NCBI GenBank assembly: GCA_030849075.1 | Contig: JASAOO010003190.1 | Coordinates: 1 to 27,741 of the forward strand | Origin: Zelonia costaricensis | Taxonomy: Eukaryota; Euglenozoa; Kinetoplastea; Trypanosomatida; Trypanosomatidae | DNA: 27,741 nucleotides | Direction: 5' to 3' | Shown: one piece after another, positions 9,059-17,576 of the stretch | How the letters are laid out: every line of letters begins with the position of its first letter | Position numbering within the stretch: the first letter of the stretch is position 1 | Notes under the pieces: model-generated | What the model was told of the DNA's origin: nothing | Seen by the model: the letters and a program-made list of their open reading frames with translations, nothing else | Databases searched by the model: none | Made by a program: the position numbers and the translations under genes

Positions 9059-11602
9059 ATGGCGTCGCGGGGTTTCTACGGTGCGGCGAATCGCACCAAC
9101 GGCAACGGCGCCGCGGCGGTCATGCCGCACAGCATCAGCATCTCCACCGTCGTGCCGCCGAACACGTCGAGCCTGCACCAGGTGGCGACGGCCTCGACCT
9201 CCTCCAGCGTCAACGCGCAGCACAGCGCAAGTGGCAAGAACGGCCACGCCGCGGCCACCGCTGCGCCGGGGTCGACAACCACGCCGACGGGCGCCAGCAG
9301 CACGCACACCCGCACCGCTCTCGTCGGGGACACGAACCTCACCACGCGCGACAGCACCGCCGCCCTTCGCAACGACACGAGCGGGCAGCGCGCGGCACAT
9401 CCGGGCCCAGCGGGTGCCGCACCGCAGCATCCGCATCCACAGCTGGCCTCGCAGATCGGTGGCGGCGGCGCGCGGCGGGGCGTCGGCGATGACGTGGACA
9501 ACGACGAGGACGGCGACGTGGGGCGCGCCAGCGAGTCGGCCGACGACGCCGCGGGGTCGGGGAGCGTGGCGAACGAAGCGCTGGAGTACTGCGGCGTGCG
9601 GCTGCTGCCCGGGGTGGAGGAGATTGCGTTCGACGAGGGCTACTACGTGGGCACCATGGACGAGAGCGGCGAGATGGCGGGCTACGGCAAGGCGACGTGG
9701 CACAGTGGGGATACGTACGAGGGGGAGTGGCTGGACGGCGTGATGCACGGCAAGGGCACGTACACGTGGGCTGACGGTGACTACTACCGCGGCAGCTACG
9801 TGCACGGCCGCATGGAGGGCTATGGCGAGATGAAGGACGCCACGGGGGTGTACGTGGGGGAGTGGGCCGACGACATGCGCCAGGGCTACGGCCGCATGGA
9901 GTACGCCGGCGGCAACGTGTACGAGGGCGACTGGCTCGCCGGCATGCGGCACGGCGTGGGGAAGCTCGTGGAGCCGGTGGCGCAGGTGACGTACGAGGGC
10001 GAGTTCAACCGCAACGAGAAGGAGGGCCGCGGCGTGCAAACGAATGCCGACGGCGACGTGTACGAGGGCGACTTCGCCAAGGGCAAACCCAACGGCCGAG
10101 GCACCTACCTCTGGGCCGACGGCGCACGCTACATCGGCATGTTCAAGGACGGCGTCAAGCACGGCGACGGCTGCGAGTGGCTCGCGAACGGGGACTGGAT
10201 TGCTGGCCTCTTCGTCAACGGCGAGCACGTCGACAGCCAGTCGACGCGGCACAAGGCCACCGTCCTCAGCGCCGCCGACGACGACGGCGGCGAGCGCAAC
10301 GGGCACGCCGACGACGGGGACGCGCCGCTGGTGAACAGCCTGTCCGACACTACCGCCGCCGCCGTGCTCGCCCCCCTCAACGCGGAGAAGCTGCGTCGCC
10401 TCACCTGCGCGGCCCCCTCACCGACGTTCGCCACGAGCGCCTCAGCGAGCGCGCGCGCTGGTCGTGGCACGGTGGCGAGGAACTCCGTGACCGCTGCGAC
10501 GGCTGCCGGCACCCTCAACGCCGCAGCGGGGCGCCGCGACACGGCACGGCAGCCGACGTCATCGCGGCATCGCGACCCGGCGAGCGGCATCAGCGCCGCG
10601 GGTGGTGCGCAGTCTCCGACGGAGGCCGCGGCGGCATCGGCCGGCGCGAACGCCGCGGCAGCGGGGGACGGCAGCGAAGACGTCGCCTCGCCTTTCGCCC
10701 GGGCGCTGGCCGCGCCGGTGATGCTGCTGGACGACAGCGACCTGGAGGGCTGGACGCAGCTCAAGACGATCGGCAAGGGCAGCTTCGGTGCTGTCTACAC
10801 GGCGCTGCTCCGCAATGGCCGCACGGTGTGCTGCAAGGTGATTGAGCTGGGCAGCGTGGAGAACGAGGAGGAGCTGGAGAAGCTGCGCAACGAGATTGCC
10901 CTCATGAAGCGGCTGCGGCACCCGAACTGTGTGCAGTACTACGGCAGCCTCGAGGACAAGGCGAAGAACACGCTGAACATCTTCATGGAGTACGTCAGCG
11001 GCGGCACCCTCACCAGCTTCGTGACGAAGTTCAAGAGCATCCCGCTCCGGACGCTGCGGCAGTGGGCGTACCAGATGGTGTGCGGCGTGCGCTACCTGCA
11101 CGAGTGCGGCATCGTCCACCGCGACATCAAGGGCGACAACGTGCTCGTCTCCGTCGACGGCATCGTGAAGCTTGCGGACTTCGGGTGCAGCAAGGCCATC
11201 GACGACGTCTGCAGCGCGACGCACGGGTGTTCGACGATGGTGGGGACGCCCTACTGGATGGCGCCGGAGGTGATCAAGTGCGAGGCGGGCGGCTACGGCA
11301 TGAAGAGCGACATCTGGTCCGTGGGCTGCACGATGGTGGAGATGCTCACCGGCAAGCCGCCGTGGCCGGAGTGCAACTCGATGTGGGCTGCCGTCTACAA
11401 GATCGCCAACTCGACCGGGCTGCCAACCGAAATCCCGGCTGATGTCGATCCGGAGCTTATGGATCTGCTGTCCAAGTGCTTCGAGCGCAACCCGAAGATG
11501 CGTCCCACCGCCGCGGAGATGCTGCAGCACCCGTTCCTCGCCAAGGCGGTGGAGTCGACAACGGGGTCGTCATCGCCCATGGACAGCAGCCGACGCAACT
11601 GA
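9059..11602 (+). CDS. MORN-repeat protein kinase, STE11/MAP3K-like
   Basis: Predicted 847 residues. Residues 1-200 are low complexity (Ala/Thr/Ser/Gly). About eight MORN repeats follow at roughly 195-392, with units such as YEGEWLDGVMHGKGTY and YEGDFAKGKPNGRGTY. An Ala/Ser-rich linker (393-560) leads to a complete Ser/Thr kinase domain at about 565-833. Visible catalytic parts are the Gly loop GKGSFG (572-577), the lysine in VCCK (K593), HRDIKGDN (catalytic D689), DFG (707-709) and GTPYWMAPE (729-737). That last motif and the overall pattern point to a MEKK/STE11-type kinase, and all residues needed for catalysis seem present. MORN repeats often bind membranes or act as scaffolds, so they may localise the kinase; this is inference. 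The frame is open upstream from 8975 without an ATG; 9059 is the first ATG after the likely splice site. Substrate unknown. Confidence 0.92.
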   Translation: MASRGFYGAANRTNGNGAAAVMPHSISISTVVPPNTSSLHQVATASTSSSVNAQHSASGKNGHAAATAAPGSTTTPTGASSTHTRTALVGDTNLTTRDSTAALRNDTSGQRAAHPGPAGAAPQHPHPQLASQIGGGGARRGVGDDVDNDEDGDVGRASESADDAAGSGSVANEALEYCGVRLLPGVEEIAFDEGYYVGTMDESGEMAGYGKATWHSGDTYEGEWLDGVMHGKGTYTWADGDYYRGSYVHGRMEGYGEMKDATGVYVGEWADDMRQGYGRMEYAGGNVYEGDWLAGMRHGVGKLVEPVAQVTYEGEFNRNEKEGRGVQTNADGDVYEGDFAKGKPNGRGTYLWADGARYIGMFKDGVKHGDGCEWLANGDWIAGLFVNGEHVDSQSTRHKATVLSAADDDGGERNGHADDGDAPLVNSLSDTTAAAVLAPLNAEKLRRLTCAAPSPTFATSASASARAGRGTVARNSVTAATAAGTLNAAAGRRDTARQPTSSRHRDPASGISAAGGAQSPTEAAAASAGANAAAAGDGSEDVASPFARALAAPVMLLDDSDLEGWTQLKTIGKGSFGAVYTALLRNGRTVCCKVIELGSVENEEELEKLRNEIALMKRLRHPNCVQYYGSLEDKAKNTLNIFMEYVSGGTLTSFVTKFKSIPLRTLRQWAYQMVCGVRYLHECGIVHRDIKGDNVLVSVDGIVKLADFGCSKAIDDVCSATHGCSTMVGTPYWMAPEVIKCEAGGYGMKSDIWSVGCTMVEMLTGKPPWPECNSMWAAVYKIANSTGLPTEIPADVDPELMDLLSKCFERNPKMRPTAAEMLQHPFLAKAVESTTGSSSPMDSSRRN

Positions 11603-11829
11603 AGTACTCCCACCCCACGCCACCCCCATCCCTTCCTGTGGTCATGATCCTCAAGCCCTTCCCCCCCCCTTTCCCGCACTCACACACACACGAACACCTC
11701 TACGCGCTCTTGAACCTCCTTGCTGTGATGGACAGGTGTCCCTTACACAAGGCGCGCAGCAGCACAGAGTGGGCCATCGTCTTCTCTTGATGTCTGTGTG
11801 TACGTGTGGTGGCGTCGATGTCAGCGGGT

Positions 11830-11889
11830 GGTGTGTGTGTGTGTGTGTGTGTGTGTGTTCGCCCACAAAACACACACACACACGCGCAC
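11830..11889 (+). repeat. (GT)n followed by (CA)n: inverted dinucleotide pair
   Basis: A GT run at 11830-11858 is followed about 10 bases later by a CA-rich run at 11868-11889. In RNA the GU and AC arms could pair over roughly 15-20 bp with a short loop (TTCGCCCACAAAA region). It lies in the predicted 3' UTR of the MORN kinase. Confidence 0.75.
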
Positions 11890-12821
11890 GTGGAGGCGGG
11901 GGTGCGTAGGTGAGCAAAGGGGCTCCCCGGCGTGGTGACGGCCTCCACTGCCGTGGTGGTTGGGGTGGGTAGGGGGGGGTGAGGACTTGTGGTACCCCCT
12001 CCACTCCACTCCACCCCCCCCGCCGAGCGTTGCTGTCGTGACTTCATTCTTCGTATGTTGTTTCTCGTAAGTTCCCCATCTCCCCCTATTTGACCACTTC
12101 GCTGTGCTTTGCTGTGTCGCACGCGCCGGTGTGTGCGCGCGGTTTTTTTTTTTTTGGTGTGCTGATGTGCTTTTGGTGTGACGGCGTGTGTTCAGGCAGC
12201 GTCACCCCCCGCCCCGCCCCTCCCTCTAGTGCGGTCTCTCCACGAAAAGCGCGTTGTCGCGCGCGCCTCGCTCCATCTCGACCTGTTCCCCTTCCTTCCC
12301 ATAAAACGTCAATCGCGAGCTTAAAGAAGGCGACTCGGAGAGCCACGCACATGTGTGTGTCAGGCGGGAAACTGCGTCATACACGTGCGTGGGTCGCACG
12401 CCTCATGGCGCACCTGGTGCGGGTGCGTGTGCGCGTGAGCTCTCGTGTCGACCCCGAGCGGGGGGGGGGGGTGCTGCTGCTCACGCAGAACCGGTAGCCG
12501 CGGAAGGACGCTCGCCGATCTGTTCGGCGGCGTGATGCTGTACCCCATCACTGCCGCCGTCGGACTTGCAGTGGGATCTGGCAGCGTCCGCGTCCCCGGC
12601 CTCGCTCACCCGCGCGAGCGCCTCCTCCCCACGCCCCACATGCCGCCCCACCACCATCCCCACCCACCCACCGTCGACGCTACCTCGGTCGCTCGCTCGC
12701 TCCCTCCTCTCTCTCCTGATGCGTCTTCCGCCCTCCACACACCTCGTCACCCACAGCGCGCGTCCCATTCCTGCACCCGACAGTCTGAGCACATACCCAG
12801 ACACACACAGACACACACACG

Positions 12822-12844
12822 CCTTCCTTTCTTCATTTTACGAG
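12822..12844 (+). promoter_or_regulatory. Candidate spliced-leader acceptor for the SMC2 mRNA
   Basis: CCTTCCTTTCTTCATTTTA is followed by CGAG, with AG at 12843-12844. No ATG occurs between it and the SMC2 start at 13066. A second pyrimidine tract at 13014-13060 with AG at 13062-13063 is a possible alternative, but it would leave almost no 5' UTR. Confidence 0.4.
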
Positions 12845-13065
12845 GACTCCACCTTCCTGCGACATCAGCACGCACCCCCCGCACCACCACCACCATACCT
12901 CGCGCGCTGCTGTGTAGTGCTTCCATTCGGCGAAGAGGTTACTGCATAGATAGAGCAACAACAAGACACAGACAGACACCTTCAACCCAGCTTGATCGAC
13001 CCGATCAGCTCCCTACATCTTCTCCTTATTTGCCCCTCCCCCCCCCCGCACTCCACTCGTCAGCC

Positions 13066-16000
13066 ATGCGTGTCAAGAGCATCGTCATCGATGGCTTCAA
13101 GTCGTACGCCCACCGCAAGGAGCTGGCTGACCTCAGCCCACACTTCAACGCCATCACGGGGCTCAACGGGAGTGGCAAGTCAAACATCTTCGACGCCATC
13201 TGCTTCGTCATGGGCATCACGAACCTGAAGCGCGTCCGCGCCGAGGACCCGCGCGAGCTGATCTTCCGCGCCGGCACGACGGGCGTTCACGCGGCGCGGG
13301 TCACGATTGAGTTCGTCAACGACGACCCCGCCTCCGCCCCGCCGGGCTACAGCTGCGAGGAGTACCCCGTCATCACGATTGGGCGGCAGATCAAGCTCGG
13401 CGGCCGGCAGCAGTTCTTCTTCAACAACACAGTGTCCCTGCAGAGCAAGGTGAAGCGCTTCTTCGAGAGCATCAGTCTGAACGTCGACAACCCGCACTTC
13501 ATGATCCTCCAGGGCACGGTGCACAAGCTCATCGGCATGCGCTCGCAGGACATCCTGTCGCTCATCGAGGAGGCCGTCGGCACCAAGGCCTTCGACCACC
13601 GCCGCCGCACTGCCGAGACGCTGATCCGCAATAAGGAGCGCAAGATGGAAGAGATCGACACGAACATCGAGGTGCAGATCCGCCCCCTGCTGGAGACGAT
13701 GCGGGCCGACCAGGACGAGTACAACGCCTTCATGCAGAAGCGCGAGAAGATGGAGGAGAAGCAGCGCTTCCGCATCGCCTTCGACTACCACACGCACCGC
13801 CGCCAGCTCGCCGACGCGACGGCGGCGGCCGACACGCGCCGCAGCGATGTACAGGGCGCCAAGGCGCAGCTGCAGGCGCTGCCGCAGGTGGAGGAGGCGG
13901 CGACGCGGCGCCTCGTGCAGCTGCAGGACTCCCTTGGCGCCCCGAGCGAGGCCGCCATCACACTGCACGAGGAGGAGGACGAGTTGCGCAAGACGCGCAG
14001 TCGGTTGGAGGGGCAGCAGGAGAGCGGCGGCAAGGCGCTGAAGCAGCTCGAGGCGCAGCTGCGGGGCCTGCGCAAGGAGCAGGAGAAGCAGCGCAGCGGC
14101 CAGGCCGTCTTCGCCGCCCGCCGACAGCAGCACGAGGCGCTGCTCGCGCACATCAAGGAGGGCCGCGAGGCGTGCGCGAAGCTGAAGAAGGGCCTGAAGC
14201 TGTTGCAGTCCGGCGTGCAGGCGGGCAGCTCCGGCGTCTCCCTCGCGGAGGAGCGGCAGCAGGTTGATCTGCAGCTCATCGAGCAGCAGTCCGCCGTGCG
14301 CCGCATCACGGAGCGGATCGAGGCCCTCACCCAGCAGCAGCGCCGCGCCGAGGCCCACCAGGCGGAGCAGAGCAGTCGTGTTCGCCAGCTCGAGCGCGAG
14401 TACGCGAAGGCGACCGCGTCGCTCGAGCTGGCCACCGCCGCGTACGCGCCGCTCGCGCCGAAGCAGCAGCGCAAGGAGGCGCTCGAGGCCGACATCTCAG
14501 CCCTGAAGCGCGAGTACCAAGCCGAGTACGACAACTTCCAGCGTCAGCTGAGCTCCTCGACGTCGCGGAACTACGACCTTGACTACAACCGCCACGCCTG
14601 CCCGGCCGACACGGAGGAGAAGGTGCTCGGCCGCGTCGGGCAGCTCATCACGCCGGCCGACCCGCAGCAGCACTCGCTGGGGCTCATGGTCGGGGCGCAG
14701 AACCAGCTAATGCGCGTCGTCGTCGCGGACGATCGCGTCGCCGAGGCCATTATCCATAGCGGGCTGCGCCAGCGCACGGCCTTCTTCGCGCTGAACAAGC
14801 TGCAGCGCCCGCCACCGCAGCACGTTGTGGACGACGCGAAGCTGCAGGCCGCGCGCCGCATCGCCGAGCAGCAGGGTGGGTGGGTGCACCGCGCGCGCGA
14901 TCTCGTGAAGGTGCACGCGCCGGCGTCAGCATCGACGTCGTCGCCCTCGGCGCAGGTGCAGGCGCAGCTGGACGCGCTGGCGGATGCGGTGTTCGGGACG
15001 TTCGTCGTGTGCTCGAGTCTGAGGCTGGCGCAGGAGCTCGCGTACAACCCGGCGGTGAAGGCGAAGGCGGTGACGGTGGAGGGCGAGGTGGCGGAGCCGA
15101 ACGGGCTGATGACGGGTGGCTCGGCGCGGCAGCTGCGCGACATCTTCGCGGACCTGCAGACCTACACCGCGCAGAAGGCGCCGCTCAAGGCGCTGCAGCA
15201 GCGCACCCGCGTGCTGGAGGCCGAGTATGCCGAGCTGCGGGACGCGCTGCGGCAGCGGCAGCACGACGTGGTCGCCTACAAGGCGGCCGAGGAGGCGGCT
15301 GAGCTCGCCAAGCACCGCTACACAGTTGCCGCTGCCGGGGCGCAGACGGGCGTGGCTGAGCTCGCCGCGCAACTCGAGCAGGAGCAGGCGGCGCTGGCCG
15401 AGGCGCGGGAGGCGGTGGGGCTGCTGCAGGCCCGGCAGCGCGACCTCGCCGCGCAGACACAGCACACCGACCTCGCCTCCGCACGGGCCTCGATGGAGGA
15501 GCAGCTCGCCGCCGCGGAGGCGAACGTGGCGAAGCTGACGGCGGACGAGGAGTGCGGCGCGGCGGAGTTCGAGCGGCTCGAGGCGGACACGGAGCAGCAG
15601 GCCGCCGACCTCGCCCGCAAGACGCAGGAGACAGAGGAGGAGCTGGCCCAGCAGCAGAGCCACAAGCTGAAGCTGGCAGGGCAGCTCGACGAGGTGGCGC
15701 AGCAGCTGGCCGAGGTGCAGGCGCGTGCCAGGCAGAACGAGGAGCGCCGCCTGCGGCTCGAGAAGGAGATCGACGAAACGCAGGAGGAGCTCACCCGCCA
15801 CGCGGAGCGCAAGGCGACGCTGGACAACGTCGTCAAGAACGGTGAAGTGGAGCTGCGCGAGCAGCAGCGCGTGCTGGACGACCTGCGCCGCCGCGTCCAC
15901 GACGCCGAGCACCGCCACGCGTGGCTGCTCGAGGTGCAAGACACGCTGAACCAACCGGGCACCTTCTTCTACTTCGACGACGCCGCGCGCACGGCGGCCA

Positions 16001-16731
16001 TCTTGCAGGAGCTGCGCGAGATCGAGGCGCGGGCGGCGGTGATGTCGAGCAAGCTATCGCAGAAGTCTGCCATCCTGTACGAGGAGCGGCGACGCGAGTA
16101 CGAGGAGCTCGTCAAGCAGCGCCGCGCGCTCGGGGAGGACAAGGAGGCCATCCAGCGCTGCATCCACGAGATCGAGTCCAAGAAGTGGGGCGCTCTGGAC
16201 CGCATGGTGGGCGTGGTGAGCTCCATCTTCGGCAAGCTGTTCGCTACGTGCTTGCCCGGCGCCACCGCGCAGCTCGTCGAGGAGCGCGACGACGCGGGGC
16301 ACCTCAGCGGGCTCGGCGTCCGCGTCGCCTTCAACGGGAAGCCCAAGGAGTCGCTCTCCGAGCTGAGCGGGGGCCAGCGCTCGCTGCTGGCGCTCTGCCT
16401 GATTCTCGCGATCCTGCGCGTGCGTCCGGCCCCGCTGTACATCCTGGACGAGGTCGACGCCGCGCTGGACCCGAGTCACACGCAGAACATTGGACGCATG
16501 TTGCAGCTGTACTTCCCGCACTCGCAGTTCCTGCTCGTCTCGCTCAAGGACGGCATGTTCAACAACGCCAACGTGCTGTACCACATCCGCAACACGCAGG
16601 GTTACTCGGAGGTGGCCCGCATCGAGCACAAGCCGAGCGCGCAGGAGGGCGGCGCGGAGGCGGGCGGTGGGGTTGCCGGGGACGCGCGGACGGCCGTGGC
16701 CGCGGCTGGTCGCGCCGGCGTCGGTGTGTGA
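13066..16731 (+). CDS. SMC2: Structural maintenance of chromosomes protein 2 (condensin ATPase subunit)
   Basis: Predicted 1221 residues, close to the family length of about 1,170-1,200. The start MRVKSIVIDGFKSYA matches the canonical SMC2 N-terminus and sits directly after a pyrimidine tract. Walker A is GLNGSGKSN (32-40). Long coiled coils follow (about 170-510 and 690-1010). The hinge lies at about 515-690 and ends in the typical G-EVAEPNGLMTGGSA region. The C-terminal ATPase half carries the signature LSGGQRS (1100-1106) and Walker B ILDEVDAALD (1126-1135). With SMC4, SMC2 forms the condensin core that compacts chromosomes using ATP. The N-terminal sequence (ITGLNGSGKSNIFDAICF, MGITNL) fits SMC2 rather than SMC1, SMC3 or SMC4. 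The hinge has a short Ser/Ala/Pro insert at about 622-634. The C-terminal tail is Gly/Ala-rich. Nothing suggests loss of function. Confidence 0.95.
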   Translation: MRVKSIVIDGFKSYAHRKELADLSPHFNAITGLNGSGKSNIFDAICFVMGITNLKRVRAEDPRELIFRAGTTGVHAARVTIEFVNDDPASAPPGYSCEEYPVITIGRQIKLGGRQQFFFNNTVSLQSKVKRFFESISLNVDNPHFMILQGTVHKLIGMRSQDILSLIEEAVGTKAFDHRRRTAETLIRNKERKMEEIDTNIEVQIRPLLETMRADQDEYNAFMQKREKMEEKQRFRIAFDYHTHRRQLADATAAADTRRSDVQGAKAQLQALPQVEEAATRRLVQLQDSLGAPSEAAITLHEEEDELRKTRSRLEGQQESGGKALKQLEAQLRGLRKEQEKQRSGQAVFAARRQQHEALLAHIKEGREACAKLKKGLKLLQSGVQAGSSGVSLAEERQQVDLQLIEQQSAVRRITERIEALTQQQRRAEAHQAEQSSRVRQLEREYAKATASLELATAAYAPLAPKQQRKEALEADISALKREYQAEYDNFQRQLSSSTSRNYDLDYNRHACPADTEEKVLGRVGQLITPADPQQHSLGLMVGAQNQLMRVVVADDRVAEAIIHSGLRQRTAFFALNKLQRPPPQHVVDDAKLQAARRIAEQQGGWVHRARDLVKVHAPASASTSSPSAQVQAQLDALADAVFGTFVVCSSLRLAQELAYNPAVKAKAVTVEGEVAEPNGLMTGGSARQLRDIFADLQTYTAQKAPLKALQQRTRVLEAEYAELRDALRQRQHDVVAYKAAEEAAELAKHRYTVAAAGAQTGVAELAAQLEQEQAALAEAREAVGLLQARQRDLAAQTQHTDLASARASMEEQLAAAEANVAKLTADEECGAAEFERLEADTEQQAADLARKTQETEEELAQQQSHKLKLAGQLDEVAQQLAEVQARARQNEERRLRLEKEIDETQEELTRHAERKATLDNVVKNGEVELREQQRVLDDLRRRVHDAEHRHAWLLEVQDTLNQPGTFFYFDDAARTAAILQELREIEARAAVMSSKLSQKSAILYEERRREYEELVKQRRALGEDKEAIQRCIHEIESKKWGALDRMVGVVSSIFGKLFATCLPGATAQLVEERDDAGHLSGLGVRVAFNGKPKESLSELSGGQRSLLALCLILAILRVRPAPLYILDEVDAALDPSHTQNIGRMLQLYFPHSQFLLVSLKDGMFNNANVLYHIRNTQGYSEVARIEHKPSAQEGGAEAGGGVAGDARTAVAAAGRAGVGV

Positions 16732-17576
16732 CGCTCTGCAGCTCGAGCGCGGCCTCCTCCTCCCCCTCCCCTCCCCTGTCGCTATTAACGGCTGCTGCTG
16801 TGCTGCGTTCTGAAAGGAGACCGGGAAAGTGGTGGAGACGACGGCCCAGTCACGTGTGTGTGTGTGTGCGGTACTGCGTCGGTTCCGCCAGCCCGAATCC
16901 TACCGAAGGGGGAGGGCGGCGGTAGGTCGATGAACGTGCACGCAGGTGTCGCAAATAGACGAGTAGAGCAAGCGAATAGACGTGCGGGCCTTGATGTGTG
17001 TGTGTATGTGTGTGTGACGGGCTGGAGGCCCTGCCCTCTTCTCTTCCGCACCCACCCACCCACCCCTGTTGCCGTACCGCACCCTTGTGGATGAGCTTTA
17101 GTCGTAGAGCGAACATCTTCACTGCGAGCTGCCATGTGCTTCAACGAAGATGATGCAAGAGCGGAGTCATGAACGCGTCGATGCACCTCGACCGCGGCTG
17201 GAGGACGGCCTGCTGCACAGTCGCCGTGCCGAGCCCCTGTGCGCCAGGAGCGACAACAGGGCCGGTGCCAGCGGTGGGCAAGCACCCCACCCCACCGCCC
17301 TTCCGCCCTACATGTCCGCGCCCCTCCTCCACCTCACCCCACCCCCCTCCCCTCCCCTGTCACCCGTTGTGCACCGAACTCCTCGAACAACAAGGGAACA
17401 TCTGTGCATCGCTGCGGCGCACCCCCGCCCTCCCCCCCCCCCACACACACACGTGCACACGTACACACAACCCCCGTGTCTGCGTCACCTTGTCCACACC
17501 CCACGCCTCAACACCTTCCAGATCGGCCCCCACGCCTCTCGCAGACGTCCAAAAGCTCCTGCAGTGCCCACCAGCC
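16732..17576. other. Intergenic region between SMC2 and APC3
   Basis: No gene is seen in these 845 bases. A (TG)n run lies at 16854-16868, another TG stretch near 17000, and CA-rich DNA at 17440-17470 close to the next gene. Pyrimidine-rich DNA at 17285-17370 precedes the likely splice site. The APC3 frame is open from 17169, but the translation there is Pro/His/Thr-rich UTR-like sequence. Confidence 0.65.
17536..17544 (+). promoter_or_regulatory. Candidate spliced-leader acceptor for the APC3 mRNA
   Basis: CCTCTCGCAG has its AG at 17543-17544 and lies downstream of long C/T-rich tracts. No ATG intervenes before 17577, which supports that start over the in-frame ATG at 17169. Confidence 0.4.

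Larger units (their letters stand above)
11603..13065. other. Intergenic region between the MORN kinase and SMC2
   Basis: No convincing gene is seen in these 1463 bases. They hold CA and TG runs, a strong potential GT/CA hairpin at 11830-11889, a T-run near 12143, poly-C and poly-G runs, and CT-rich tracts before SMC2. The SMC2 frame is open back to 12445, but the extra residues are low complexity and precede a canonical SMC N-terminus, so I treat them as 5' UTR. Confidence 0.65.

Noticed and set aside
8645..10306. 553-residue open frame on the minus strand across the MORN kinase 5' half
   Set aside because: It is antisense to a gene with clear MORN and kinase domains, has Val/Ala/His/Arg-rich sequence without motifs, and arises from GC3-rich codons that leave few stops on the opposite strand.
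12445..13065. N-terminal extension of SMC2
   Set aside because: The frame is open, but the residues are low complexity, and the canonical SMC2 N-terminus begins exactly at the ATG at 13066.
17169..17576. N-terminal extension of APC3 from the ATG at 17169
   Set aside because: It is Pro/His/Thr-rich translation of pyrimidine and CA tracts, and likely splice-acceptor sequence lies between it and 17577.
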